A stretch of DNA of 64,000 nt from Collimonas arenae. Lineage in GTDB: Bacteria; Pseudomonadota; Gammaproteobacteria; Burkholderiales; Burkholderiaceae_D. The notes under the pieces were generated by a model. It made no database searches, was not told the origin of the DNA, and saw only the letters and a program-made list of their open reading frames with translations. The stretch lies in contig NZ_CP013233.1 in NCBI RefSeq assembly GCF_001584165.1, positions 3,418,620-3,482,619 of the forward strand, given 5' to 3'. Below are positions 55,371-64,000 of the stretch, piece after piece. How positions within the stretch are numbered: the first letter of the stretch is position 1; every line of letters starts with the position of its first letter. Made by a program: the position numbers and the translations under genes.

Positions 55371-55838
55371 TTATTTTTTCCGGGAAGGCGGCCCTGAAAA
55401 CTCTTCGATCATGTTCTGGAACTCAGCAACATCTTCAAAGCTTTTGTAGACCGAGGCAAAACGGATATACGCGATCTTGTCGAGCCGCTTCAATTCGCGC
55501 ATCACCAGTTCGCCGACGTGGCCGGACAACACTTCGCGTTCGCCGCTGGACAACAGCTTGTCCTTGATCCGCTGCAGCGCTTCATCCAATGCTTCCACCG
55601 AGACCGGACGTTTGCGCAGCGCCAGCATCAGGCTGGCGCGCAATTTGAGCGGGTCGAAATCGGTGCGACTGCCGTTTTTCTTGACGATCACCGGCATCGC
55701 CAGTTCGATCCGTTCATAGGTCGTGAAACGCTTGTCGCAATGCATGCAGCGGCGCCGGCGACGAATCGAATCGCCCTCTTCCGACACGCGGGTATCGAGG
55801 ACCTGGGTTTCTTCGTGCTGGCAGAATGGACATTTCAT
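55371..55838 (-). CDS. nrdR: Transcriptional repressor NrdR
   Basis: A protein of 155 residues, standard length. Zinc ribbon cysteines C3, C6, C31 and C34 (CPFC, CMHC) are followed by the ATP-cone domain ([20 protein letters not shown] onward). NrdR senses the dATP/ATP ratio and represses ribonucleotide reductase genes through NrdR boxes. It follows glyA, a widely conserved arrangement in betaproteobacteria. Confidence 0.97.
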   Translation of the reverse strand: MKCPFCQHEETQVLDTRVSEEGDSIRRRRRCMHCDKRFTTYERIELAMPVIVKKNGSRTDFDPLKLRASLMLALRKRPVSVEALDEALQRIKDKLLSSGEREVLSGHVGELVMRELKRLDKIAYIRFASVYKSFEDVAEFQNMIEEFSGPPSRKK

Positions 55839-55957
55839 GATGACAGTAATCCGAAGGAGGTTGCGGCTGGCTGTGCGGACATCTCTACATTATTCCTATT
55901 CGGGGCCACGCGCCGGTCGCTGACAACCGGTATTTCATTGAGGCTTACTTGGTACGA

Positions 55958-55990
55958 GGGCCCGTGCAGAGATAAAGCTGCAACGGGCCC
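55958..55990. other. Strong hairpin between glyA and nrdR
   Basis: GGGCCCGTGCAG (55958-55969) and CTGCAACGGGCCC (55978-55990) pair over 12 bases with one bulge and an eight-base loop. No T run follows on either strand, so it is not a classical terminator; it may be an RNA-stability or processing element within the glyA-nrdR transcript. Confidence 0.6.
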
Positions 55991-56052
55991 ACAATTTCCC
56001 TGATCGCCGGCCCGCCAAGGCTTGCCAGCAACCAGTACATCAGACTACGGTA

Positions 56053-57300
56053 TTAAGCTGCGTACACCGGGAAGGCATCAGTCAGCTTCTTGACTTCCGC
56101 CTTGACGCGCTCGATGGTTGCTGCGTCATGCGGATTATCCAGTACGTCGGCGATCAGGTTACCCACTTTGGTCGCTTCCGCTTCCTTGAAACCACGCGTG
56201 GTGAACGCCGGGCTGCCGACACGGATGCCGGAAGTGACGAATGGCTTTTCAGGATCGTTAGGAATCGCGTTCTTGTTGCAAGTCATGTGCGCCGAACCCA
56301 GGATCGCTTCAGCTTCCTTGCCGGTGATCTTCTTGGCGCGCAAATCGACCAGCATCACGTGCGACTCGGTACGGCCGGAAACGATGCGCAAGCCGCGCGC
56401 GATCAACGCCTTTGCCAGTGCGTCGGCATTTTTCACCACTTGCTGCTGGTAAGCCTTGAATTCCGGTGTCAACGCTTCCTTGAACGCCACTGCCTTGCCG
56501 GCGATGACGTGCATCAGCGGGCCGCCCTGGATGCCTGGGAAGATTGCCGAATTGATGGCTTTCTCGAATTCGGCCTTCATCAGGATGATGCCGCCGCGTG
56601 GACCACGCAGGGATTTGTGCGTAGTCGATGTGACGAAATCGGCGTGCGGCACTGGGTTCGGATATTCACCCGCAGCGATCAAACCAGCGTAGTGCGCCAT
56701 GTCGACCATGAAGTAAGCGCCGACTGCCTTGGCGACTTTCGACATACGCTCGAAATCGATGCGCAATGCGTAAGCCGAAGCGCCAGCGATGATCAGCTTT
56801 GGCTTCTTCTCGTGCGCCAGGCGCTCGAACGCTTCGTAGTCGATTTCTTCTTTTTCGTTCAAGCCGTAAGACACCACGTTGAACCACTTGCCGGACATGT
56901 TCAATGCCATGCCGTGGGTCAGATGGCCGCCTTCTGCCAGCGACATACCCATGATGGTGTCGCCGGGCTTCAGCATCGCGAAGAACACGCCCTGATTGGC
57001 TTGCGAACCCGAATTCGGCTGCACGTTGGCGGCTTCGGCGCCGAACAATTGCTTGACGCGATCGATCGCCAGCTGCTCGGCGATGTCAACGAATTCGCAA
57101 CCGCCGTAGTAGCGCTTGCCTGGATAGCCTTCAGCGTACTTGTTAGTCAGCTGCGTGCCTTGCGCTTCCATCACTGCCGGCGAAGTGTAATTTTCCGACG
57201 CAATCAGCTCGATGTGTTCTTGCTGACGGTGGTTTTCCTTCTGGATGGCGCTCCACAATTCTGGATCGACATTGGCAAGGGTGTGATTTTTTTCGAACAT
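56053..57300 (-). CDS. glyA: Serine hydroxymethyltransferase
   Basis: Starting at the ATG at 57300 (GGAG seven bases upstream) the enzyme has 415 residues and begins [16 protein letters not shown]. The PLP-lysine motif is [15 protein letters not shown]; other family signatures are [20 protein letters not shown] and [16 protein letters not shown]. It converts serine and tetrahydrofolate to glycine and methylene-THF in the cytoplasm. Its leader carries a ZTP riboswitch, linking expression to purine/folate one-carbon status. nrdR follows it. Confidence 0.98.
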   Translation of the reverse strand: MFEKNHTLANVDPELWSAIQKENHRQQEHIELIASENYTSPAVMEAQGTQLTNKYAEGYPGKRYYGGCEFVDIAEQLAIDRVKQLFGAEAANVQPNSGSQANQGVFFAMLKPGDTIMGMSLAEGGHLTHGMALNMSGKWFNVVSYGLNEKEEIDYEAFERLAHEKKPKLIIAGASAYALRIDFERMSKVAKAVGAYFMVDMAHYAGLIAAGEYPNPVPHADFVTSTTHKSLRGPRGGIILMKAEFEKAINSAIFPGIQGGPLMHVIAGKAVAFKEALTPEFKAYQQQVVKNADALAKALIARGLRIVSGRTESHVMLVDLRAKKITGKEAEAILGSAHMTCNKNAIPNDPEKPFVTSGIRVGSPAFTTRGFKEAEATKVGNLIADVLDNPHDAATIERVKAEVKKLTDAFPVYAA

Positions 57301-57393
57301 GTAATACTCCAATCGATAAGGGTGAGCCTAAATCGAATGAGGGCCAGGAAATTAGGGGAATGCGGCAGCCTCAGTCGTACTTTCCATTCGGGC

Positions 57394-57513
57394 TGCCCAG
57401 GCGCACGGCGGATGAAATCTCACGCTTCCCGGTGGATGCCCACCTTTTACCAAAGCCTGCCGCGATCTTTTGGACCTGCGGCGGTATGGTTTTTTCGCCA
57501 GTCACGTGAGACG
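57394..57513 (-). ncRNA. ZTP (pfl) riboswitch in the glyA leader
   Basis: On the minus strand the leader shows the hallmark order of the pfl motif: CTCACGTGACTGGCG at the 5' side, then CCACCGGGAAGCGTGAG, where GTGAG pairs with the initial CTCAC (P1), then a short variable helix and CGCCTGGGCA at the 3' end forming the pseudoknot module. These conserved blocks, and the position about 95 bases upstream of glyA, match ZTP riboswitches that activate one-carbon genes when ZMP/ZTP accumulates. The gap between domains includes a non-conserved linker. Confidence 0.88.
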
Positions 57514-57584
57514 AAATGGTGCGCTTATTGTAAGCGAAGCACTCGATTTGAGCAAGATTGGCCCGGGCTTCGGCACCGGATGAA

Positions 57585-57612
57585 AAAAACCGCCCCGGAG
57601 GGCGGCTTTTGC
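57585..57612 (-). terminator. Rho-independent terminator of the TonB-dependent receptor gene
   Basis: GCCGCCCTCCGGGGCGGT on the minus strand followed by seven T; it begins 36 bases after the receptor stop. Confidence 0.9.
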
Positions 57613-57647
57613 ATGGAATTTACCAAACAGACAACTAATTTAGATCC

Positions 57648-59999
57648 TTATATCTTGCCCGCCAAGCTGATCCCAATGGTGCGCGGATCGAGCCGGTAGC
57701 CTTCCGATACCGATTGCACGTTCGGACGCTGGATCACCTTGTCGTTATTGAAGGCATTCTTGACGAACAAGGTCAGCTCCCAGCGGTCGAAGGTGGCCCC
57801 GATGCTGGCGTCGAAGGTGCTGTAGGCCGGCCGTTGATAATCCGGATCGGTCGCCACCAGCGTACCGTGGCTGCTGCCGGTCCAGTGCGCGGCGGCGCGG
57901 GCGAAGCCGTAATAATCGCCAGGCAGGTTGAAATTGTATTGGCCAGTCAGGGTGGCGTTGTATTTCGGCACGCCCTGGATCGGATCGCCGGCGTGCGCAT
58001 GCAAGGACGGCACATCGGAAGACAGAGTGGCATTGGTGTAGCCGCCGGACAGGCCGAGCACGATGTTGGAAGTCGGCTTGGCCTTGATTTCGAACTCGGC
58101 GCCATAGCTGGTGGCGTTGCCGACATTGGTTTCATAGTCGAAGCCGCAACCCGGCAGCGTGACATCCTGCTGCAAGCCGTTCCATTTGATGTAGAACAAG
58201 GCGGCGTTGACCTGCAGGCGGTTACCGAGAAAACGCGACTTATTACCCAGCTCGTAGCTCCATAGCTTGTCCGACTTGAACGAGGTCGGCGCCTCGGTGA
58301 TGCCGAGGTTAGCGAAATCGGCGGCACACAGCGAAGCCGGAATCGGGCGGTCGTTACCGCCGAGGCGGAAGCCCTCGGTGGCTGACGTATACACGGTATT
58401 GTTGGGATCAATTTCCCAGGTCAGCGAGAATTTCGGCGTAAAGGCCGAGGACTTGGTGCTGACTGACGAACTGGTCGGGCCGCCATTCCAGTAATCGTCA
58501 CCGTTGCGACTCAGGCTGTCAGTCGCTTGCAGGTAACGCATGCCGACGGTCGCATGCAGGCTGGGGACGAAATAGTAGTTCAGCTCACCGAATACCGCCT
58601 CTTGCTCGGTATGGTAGTGGCGTTCGCTGAAGTACGAATTATCGTTGGGGAAGGCAATCCCGAGCTGGCCAGGATCGGCCGGATTGGCGCCGAACGCCGC
58701 ATAGGTCGCATTCAGGCCGAAAATCGGTTCGTTGTCGGTGACGTTGGTATGCAGGTTGGCGTAGTAGACCCCACCCAGCCAGGTGAACGGCGATACCTTC
58801 TGATCATACGGTTTTGAGGTAACACGCAACTCTTGGGAGAATTGGCGTACTTGGTTTTGCAAGTAGACCGCAGATGGCAAAGCGCCGATTGCGGCCGCCA
58901 GCCCGGGGGGCGTATCCGGCACCGCCGATCCCAGGTTGTTGACGGTGGTGCCGTCCTGGGTACGGTTGAAGGTGCGCTGATAGAAACTGGAAACCGACAT
59001 CAAGTCAGCCTTGCCCATATCGTAATTGACCGTCAGGCTTGGCACCAGCAGACGGTCGTTGCCCGGCTCGCGCACCAGCTTGCCGGTCTGGTTCTTCGGC
59101 AAATCCAGGTAGGACGCATCGATATCCTTGGAATTGACTTCCTGGTAGAACACCGAAGGCGTAATGCTGAGTTGCGGCGTTGGCGCCCATTTCATGGCCA
59201 GCTTGACCACGCTCGAATCCTGCGCGTTGATACCGCTCGCAATGACGTTGCCGGTAGTCGGCGAGACCTGGTCGATATAGCCGCTTTGATGGCCCGTCTG
59301 CACACCGATACGCAGCGCCAACTCACCCGGAATCAGAGGCTGGTTGACGACGCCGTTGACGGTGTAGTTGGTGCTGCCGCCCGCGGTCCCCGACACTTCC
59401 GAATAGACACTGGCTTCGCGCTCTTTCAGGTTGGGCTGGTTGCTGATGAACTTGATGGTACCGCCCATCGAGCTGGCGCCGTACAAGGTACCTTGCGGAC
59501 CGCGCAGTACTTCGATGCGGTCGATATCGAAGAATTTCGGTTCGGAACTGCCGAGGCTGTACAGGTTGCGCGTGGTCATCGAGACATCGTCCAGGTAGAC
59601 GCCGACCGTGGCCGAACCGGCCGCCGAACTGATGCCGCGGATTTCGATATTGCTGAGACCGGCGCCAGAACCGCTGGCGCCGGAAAACGAGACATTCGGC
59701 ACGGCCCGCGTCAGGTCGGAAAAATCATTGATATGCGAAGCCTGCAGGTCCTCGCCGCTGATTACCGAGATACTCAGAGGCACCTTGCTCGCGTCTTCCT
59801 TGCGCTTTTGTGCGGTGACCAGCACTGATTCGATCTGCTCGCTTGACCGCGCCGTTTTTTTTGCGCCGGGCGCATCGGCCGTATCGACGACGGCATCAGC
59901 AGCCTGTTGCGCCGCGGCGCCTGCCGCCCACAACGTGGACGAGGCTGCGGCCATGGCAAGCGCACAGGTAAAACTCCCGGAATAGCGTTTCTTTGTCAT
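57648..59999 (-). CDS. TonB-dependent outer membrane receptor
   Basis: A protein of 783 residues with a signal peptide (MTKKRYSGSFTCALAMAAAS). The plug starts near residue 60 (SVLVTAQKRKEDASKVPLSI) and contains DIDRIEVLRGPQGTLYG; the beta-barrel runs to the C-terminus, which ends RTIGISLAGKI, with Ile instead of the usual Phe. The composition and the FFDIDRIEVLRGPQGT block resemble receptors common in sphingomonads and oxalobacteria for plant or microbial compounds rather than classic siderophore receptors. No ligand gene cluster is adjacent, and no Fur box was seen. Confidence 0.92.
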   Translation of the reverse strand: MTKKRYSGSFTCALAMAAASSTLWAAGAAAQQAADAVVDTADAPGAKKTARSSEQIESVLVTAQKRKEDASKVPLSISVISGEDLQASHINDFSDLTRAVPNVSFSGASGSGAGLSNIEIRGISSAAGSATVGVYLDDVSMTTRNLYSLGSSEPKFFDIDRIEVLRGPQGTLYGASSMGGTIKFISNQPNLKEREASVYSEVSGTAGGSTNYTVNGVVNQPLIPGELALRIGVQTGHQSGYIDQVSPTTGNVIASGINAQDSSVVKLAMKWAPTPQLSITPSVFYQEVNSKDIDASYLDLPKNQTGKLVREPGNDRLLVPSLTVNYDMGKADLMSVSSFYQRTFNRTQDGTTVNNLGSAVPDTPPGLAAAIGALPSAVYLQNQVRQFSQELRVTSKPYDQKVSPFTWLGGVYYANLHTNVTDNEPIFGLNATYAAFGANPADPGQLGIAFPNDNSYFSERHYHTEQEAVFGELNYYFVPSLHATVGMRYLQATDSLSRNGDDYWNGGPTSSSVSTKSSAFTPKFSLTWEIDPNNTVYTSATEGFRLGGNDRPIPASLCAADFANLGITEAPTSFKSDKLWSYELGNKSRFLGNRLQVNAALFYIKWNGLQQDVTLPGCGFDYETNVGNATSYGAEFEIKAKPTSNIVLGLSGGYTNATLSSDVPSLHAHAGDPIQGVPKYNATLTGQYNFNLPGDYYGFARAAAHWTGSSHGTLVATDPDYQRPAYSTFDASIGATFDRWELTLFVKNAFNNDKVIQRPNVQSVSEGYRLDPRTIGISLAGKI

Positions 60000-60320
60000 C
60001 GTTGTGGCTCCCTATAACATTCAGCAATACCCAGCGCTGGAAGCCCGGTTTCAGCAATATTTATGCCATGCAACATTTCATCCCCGCCCTGCAAACGGCA
60101 GTAAAACGACTACGGTGCGGCCGTTTGCTGTCATGTTCTGGTGCACTTTGCACCAAAGCAATCACCGCCGACGCCAATGCACGCATGAGATTCAGCGTCG
60201 CTGCTCATCGCCACCTAGTTTGTAAGGGCACACCCGGCAAATTGGGCTACAATTTCCCGCTTAGCGCAACGCAACAAATGCATCGCAACAAACCGGTTTG
60301 CAATAAAAGGAGCATGGATC
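60000..60320. promoter_or_regulatory. Divergent intergenic region between the TonB-dependent receptor and the SDR gene, with a palindrome
   Basis: 321 bases without a gene. TGGTGCA-CTT-TGCACCA (60139-60155) is a perfect 7-3-7 inverted repeat about 140 bases upstream of the receptor start, a possible operator for an unidentified regulator. The ribosome binding site AAGGAG at about 60307 belongs to the SDR gene. Confidence 0.55.
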
Positions 60321-61067
<747 letters not shown>

Positions 61068-61159
61068 TATGGCTACCTGTCTGGCTGCGTGCAACACCGC
61101 AGCCGGCCTCATCCAATAGATGCCTCGCCACCACCGAATTACCAAGAAACAACGAATTG

Positions 61160-61630
61160 ATGAGCCTGACCACCACCGCCCCGCCCGCCAACTTCAACTG
61201 GCGCATCCGTGTGTACTATGAAGATACCGATACCGGCGGCGTCGTGTTCTACGCCAATTACCTGAAATTTTTTGAGCGCGCCCGCACCGAGTGGCTGCGC
61301 GCGGCGGGAGTCGGCCAGCGCGCACTGGAGCAGACCGACGGCGTCATTTTCATTGTAAAAAGCACCAGCGTCGATTACAGTGCGCCGGCAAAGCTCGATG
61401 ACCTGCTCGACATCACGGTCGTCATCGAACGCCTGAGCCGGGTTTCGGTCGATTTTGTGCAGCAGGCCTGGCGCCTGGATGACAACAATCAGCCGACATT
61501 GCTGACTACGGGCCGAATAACAGTCGTTTGCGTTGATGCAAAGAAATTTCGACCAACTGCAATTCCGCAACAAGTGCTGGAGAAAATAAGGCCATCAGTC
61601 AACGACGTTGGGCTGCCCGCCAACCTATAA
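61160..61630 (+). CDS. ybgC: Tol-Pal-associated acyl-CoA thioesterase YbgC
   Basis: The ATG at 61160 is preferred over the TTG one codon earlier, giving 156 residues. The hot-dog fold signature is YYEDTDTGGVVFYANYLKFF with the catalytic aspartate, followed by ERARTEWLRAAG. YbgC hydrolyses short-chain acyl-CoA at the inner membrane and is linked to phospholipid and Tol-Pal function. It lies 234 bases upstream of tolQ, in its usual position. Confidence 0.94.
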   Translation: MSLTTTAPPANFNWRIRVYYEDTDTGGVVFYANYLKFFERARTEWLRAAGVGQRALEQTDGVIFIVKSTSVDYSAPAKLDDLLDITVVIERLSRVSVDFVQQAWRLDDNNQPTLLTTGRITVVCVDAKKFRPTAIPQQVLEKIRPSVNDVGLPANL

Positions 61631-61695
61631 ATCCTCCCTTGTGGACGTATTTTCAACAAGACAACTACGCAGAACTATCGAGATACTGAACCTTC

Positions 61696-61717
61696 GGAGT
61701 CTTAAGGGAGTCTTAAG
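61696..61717. repeat. Perfect 11-bp tandem duplication upstream of tolQ
   Basis: GGAGTCTTAAG occurs twice in succession (61696-61706 and 61707-61717), about 150 bases before the tolQ start, in the ybgC-tolQ gap. The spacing of one helical turn suits a regulatory site for the tol genes, but no factor can be named. Confidence 0.6.
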
Positions 61718-61863
61718 CATCGTTGTGTAGACTTGTGACAAAGCAACTGTGCTTACCGAAATTTCCGACAGCAATCGCAAAATTTGCAGTACCCACTTTA
61801 GATTACAATTCATCGTTTAAGTCCTTCACTTAAACCTAAGACCATTCCTCAAGACCGCTATCC

Positions 61864-62562
61864 ATGACTGTCACCCAAGATCTTTCGTTTATCACACTTA
61901 TCACCAATGCTTCCGTATTAGTACAGTTGGTCATGGCGCTGCTGCTGGCAGTTTCCCTGATGAGCTGGACTTATATCTTTCGCAAGATGTTTGCGATCCG
62001 CAGCGCCCGTATCCAGACCGAAGAATTCGAACGCGCATTCTGGTCCGGCGGCAACCTGACTACGCTGTATCAGGACGCCACATCGAATCGCCGCAAAGCG
62101 GGTCAGACCGGTGCGCTGGAGCGCATCTTCGAAGCCGGCATGGATGAGTTCAACAAGGTCAAGGCATCGCTCGGCAACAAGGCCGGCAACGATTCCGTCG
62201 CGCTGCTCGATGGCGCGCGGCGCGCCATGCGTGCTGCTTACCAGCGTGAAATGGATCGCCTGGAATCGCATCTGGCGTTTCTCGCCTCGGTCGGTTCGGT
62301 CTCCCCTTACGTCGGCCTGTTCGGTACTGTATGGGGCATCATGAACGCGTTCCGCGGCCTGGCTAACGTTCAGCAAGCGACGCTGGCGGCGGTAGCGCCC
62401 GGCATCGCCGAAGCCCTGATCGCTACGGCGATCGGCCTGTTTGCCGCAATTCCAGCGGTGGTTGCCTACAACCGCTTCTCACATGATGTCGATCGCCTCG
62501 CCATCCGCTTCGAAAGCTTCATCGAAGAATTCTCCAACATCTTGCAACGTCAGGCGCGCTAA
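61864..62562 (+). CDS. tolQ: Tol-Pal system protein TolQ
   Basis: A MotA/TolQ/ExbB-type proton channel protein of 232 residues with three membrane helices (first at about residues 17-38; the last two around VGSVSPYVGLFGTVWGIMNAF and GIAEALIATAIGLFAAIP, which carry the conserved channel-lining Thr/Ala-rich faces). With TolR it powers TolA for outer-membrane constriction during division. The stop overlaps the tolR start (TAATG). Confidence 0.97.
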   Translation: MTVTQDLSFITLITNASVLVQLVMALLLAVSLMSWTYIFRKMFAIRSARIQTEEFERAFWSGGNLTTLYQDATSNRRKAGQTGALERIFEAGMDEFNKVKASLGNKAGNDSVALLDGARRAMRAAYQREMDRLESHLAFLASVGSVSPYVGLFGTVWGIMNAFRGLANVQQATLAAVAPGIAEALIATAIGLFAAIPAVVAYNRFSHDVDRLAIRFESFIEEFSNILQRQAR

Positions 62563-62993
62563 TGTCCGGCTCTTCCATGCGCGGGGGCCGTCCCCGCAAA
62601 TTCAAGGCGGAAATCAATGTCGTGCCGTATATCGACGTGATGATGGTGCTGCTGGTGATTTTCATGGTGTCGGCGCCGTTGACCAACCCGAGCGTCATCA
62701 ATTTACCGAATGCGGCGAAATCGGCGACCCCGCCGACTGAATACATCGAGATCACCTTGAAGCCGGATCAGCAAACCAGCGTGCGCATCAACGGCCAGAA
62801 GAGCGGCACCAGCGTGGCCGAAACCGTGCCGCGTAACGGCCTGAAGCGCAAGCTGCAAGCCCTGCACGCCGACAAGCCCGACATGCCGGTGATGATTTCC
62901 GCCGATAAGGACATCAAGTACGACGAAGTGATCCAGGTCATTTCGGAAGCCAAGATGCTTGGCATCAACCGCGTCGGACTGGCGACAAAGTGA
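62562..62993 (+). CDS. tolR: Tol-Pal system protein TolR
   Basis: A protein of 143 residues with one N-terminal membrane helix. The functional aspartate lies in VVPYIDVMMVLLVIFMV, and the periplasmic dimerisation domain ends EAKMLGINRVGLATK. It forms the TolQ-TolR proton-driven motor. Coupled to tolQ; tolA begins ten bases after its stop. Confidence 0.97.
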   Translation: MSGSSMRGGRPRKFKAEINVVPYIDVMMVLLVIFMVSAPLTNPSVINLPNAAKSATPPTEYIEITLKPDQQTSVRINGQKSGTSVAETVPRNGLKRKLQALHADKPDMPVMISADKDIKYDEVIQVISEAKMLGINRVGLATK

Positions 62994-63003
62994 CGATCAG
63001 GTT

Positions 63004-63942
63004 ATGACAGGCAACTCCCCGTATTCCGTACCAAAAGAACCCGGCAGCATACGCGCCATCATACTGGCCGCTGCGGTGCATGCCGCCTTGTTTGCATTCC
63101 TGTGGTTCGGCATTCACTGGCAGAGCCAGCAACCGATCGCCGTCGAAGCTGAAGTCTGGAGTCCGGACATCAAGGAAGCTGCACCACAGGCGCCGGAACC
63201 AACCCCGGTGCCGCAGCCTACGCCCGAACCCAAGCCTGAACCGGTCGTGCAGGAAACCGCGCCGCCGAAAGTGGTGACGCCACCTTTGCCCGATCCGGAA
63301 ATTGCGCTGGAGAAGGAAAAAAAGCGCAAAGAGCAGGAGCGTAAGGAACAAGCACGCCAGGAAGAGCTTGAAAAACAACAGAAATTGCAAAAACAGCAAG
63401 CCGAACAAGAGCAAAAGGACAAGCTGAAAGCTGAAGCCGAGCAAAAAGCTGCCAAGGAGAAGGCTGCCGCTCAGGAAAAACAGAAACAGGAAGCCGCCAA
63501 GAAGCTTGAAGCCGATGCCGCCAAGAAGAAACAGGCTGCCGCCGACGCTGCTGCCGAGAACAAGCGCCACAATGACGAATTGAAACGCATGATGGGTCAG
63601 GCAGTCGGCAGCGGTGCAGCCAACAGCACCGGGACTGCTGCCCAATCGCAAGGGCCGCGCGGCGATCCTGGCTATGGGCAAAAGGTGGGCGCCAAGATCA
63701 AATCGAACATTAACTTTAATGTTCCCGATGGCCTGCCAGGAAACCCGGCAGTGGAATTTGATGTCCAACTGCTCCCGGACGGTTCGGTAGCAAGCGTGCG
63801 TCTCAGAAAATCCTCCGGCGTTCCCGGCTTTGACGAGGCGGTGAAGCGAGCGATCGAGAGATCGGCTCCTTATCCAAAAGATAGCAAATTGGGTGTAGTA
63901 CCACCTAGTTTCATCGGAATCCATAAACCGAAAGATCAGTAA
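63004..63942 (+). CDS. tolA: Cell envelope integrity protein TolA
   Basis: The ATG at 63004 gives 312 residues; an in-frame upstream extension to 62959 would run through the tolR end. Order: one membrane helix (IILAAAVHAALFAFLWFGI), a Pro-rich segment (PEPTPVPQPTPEPKPEPV), a long Lys/Glu/Gln/Ala coiled coil (about residues 105-200), then a TonB-like C-terminal domain (VEFDVQLLPDGSVASVRL, GVPGFDEAVKRAIERSAPY). TolA spans the periplasm and contacts TolB and Pal. Confidence 0.96.
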   Translation: MTGNSPYSVPKEPGSIRAIILAAAVHAALFAFLWFGIHWQSQQPIAVEAEVWSPDIKEAAPQAPEPTPVPQPTPEPKPEPVVQETAPPKVVTPPLPDPEIALEKEKKRKEQERKEQARQEELEKQQKLQKQQAEQEQKDKLKAEAEQKAAKEKAAAQEKQKQEAAKKLEADAAKKKQAAADAAAENKRHNDELKRMMGQAVGSGAANSTGTAAQSQGPRGDPGYGQKVGAKIKSNINFNVPDGLPGNPAVEFDVQLLPDGSVASVRLRKSSGVPGFDEAVKRAIERSAPYPKDSKLGVVPPSFIGIHKPKDQ

Positions 63943-63945
63943 GCC

Positions 63946-64000
63946 ATGAAAAACAAATTGCTTCACCTACTCGCGGTCATAGGACTGACGGTTACCACAT
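63946..64000 (+). CDS. tolB: Tol-Pal protein TolB, N-terminal fragment (3' cut by window edge)
   Basis: The ATG at 63946, three bases after the tolA stop, opens a frame that encodes MKNKLLHLLAVIGLTVTT, a signal-peptide-like start, before the window ends. Position after tolA identifies it as tolB, the periplasmic beta-propeller that links TolA to Pal. Confidence 0.85.
   Translation, partial: MKNKLLHLLAVIGLTVTT

Overview
The window looks like a chromosomal segment of a betaproteobacterium of the Oxalobacteraceae (Collimonas/Herbaspirillum/Janthinobacterium type). This is inferred from gene content and order (fumarase next to murI, ybgC-tolQRAB, glyA-nrdR), moderately high GC and codon use. No rRNA is present, so the genus is not fixed. 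Both edges cut genes: the end of a Cd/Pb-responsive MerR regulator on the left and the first codons of tolB on the right.

Layout. 1-4.9 kb: metal regulator end, LysR regulator, DUF885 exported protein, membrane diguanylate cyclase. 5.0-17.9 kb: an eleven-gene leftward cluster for an ABC-exported (Wzm/Wzt) polysaccharide. It has an Rmd-like GDP-deoxyhexose reductase, five glycosyltransferases, two methyltransferases and an acyltransferase, and resembles the Pseudomonas D-rhamnan common-antigen locus without gmd and wbpW. 18-19.3 kb: AT-richer stretch with a lone IS5 orfA-type gene. 19.3-22.1 kb: zinc-type ABC operon with a small membrane protein and two perfect tandem palindromes upstream. 22.3-23.4 kb: periplasmic amino-acid-type binding protein. 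23.7-26.2 kb: Fur-box-preceded feoA-feoB plus a Cys-rich small protein. 26.2-27.3 kb: non-coding repeat block. 27.3-36.8 kb: pentitol operon (SorC regulator, ABC importer, HAD phosphatase, D-arabinitol-type dehydrogenase, xylulokinase), predicted to convert D-arabinitol to D-xylulose to xylulose-5-phosphate. 36.9-39.4 kb: tRNA-Thr, a large low-GC membrane protein, tRNA-Ser. 39.6-46 kb: acs, EamA transporter, TIGR00645 protein, class I fumarase, murI, tRNA-His. 46-47.4 kb: BigR-like repressor with two YeeE/YedE half-transporters and a long AT palindrome. 47.5-51.9 kb: micro-ORF, GNAT acetyltransferase, GMC oxidoreductase, small exported and membrane proteins. 51.9-57.5 kb: ribE, ribD, pilW, fimT, nrdR and glyA, the last preceded by a convincing ZTP (pfl) riboswitch. 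57.6-64 kb: TonB-dependent receptor, SDR dehydrogenase, ybgC-tolQRA-tolB.

A striking property is that six otherwise intact genes (a GT4 glycosyltransferase, rmd, the periplasmic binding protein, the SorC regulator, the polyol binding protein and ribD) are each broken by what reads as the loss of one base in a short G/C run. One shared cause, most likely systematic homopolymer errors in the sequence, explains this better than six independent pseudogenes. I annotate these genes at their full inferred extents. I did not find a clearly unprecedented system. The best leads are the twin operators and small membrane protein of the zinc operon, the variant polysaccharide cluster, the Cys-rich FeoB partner and the structured repeats.
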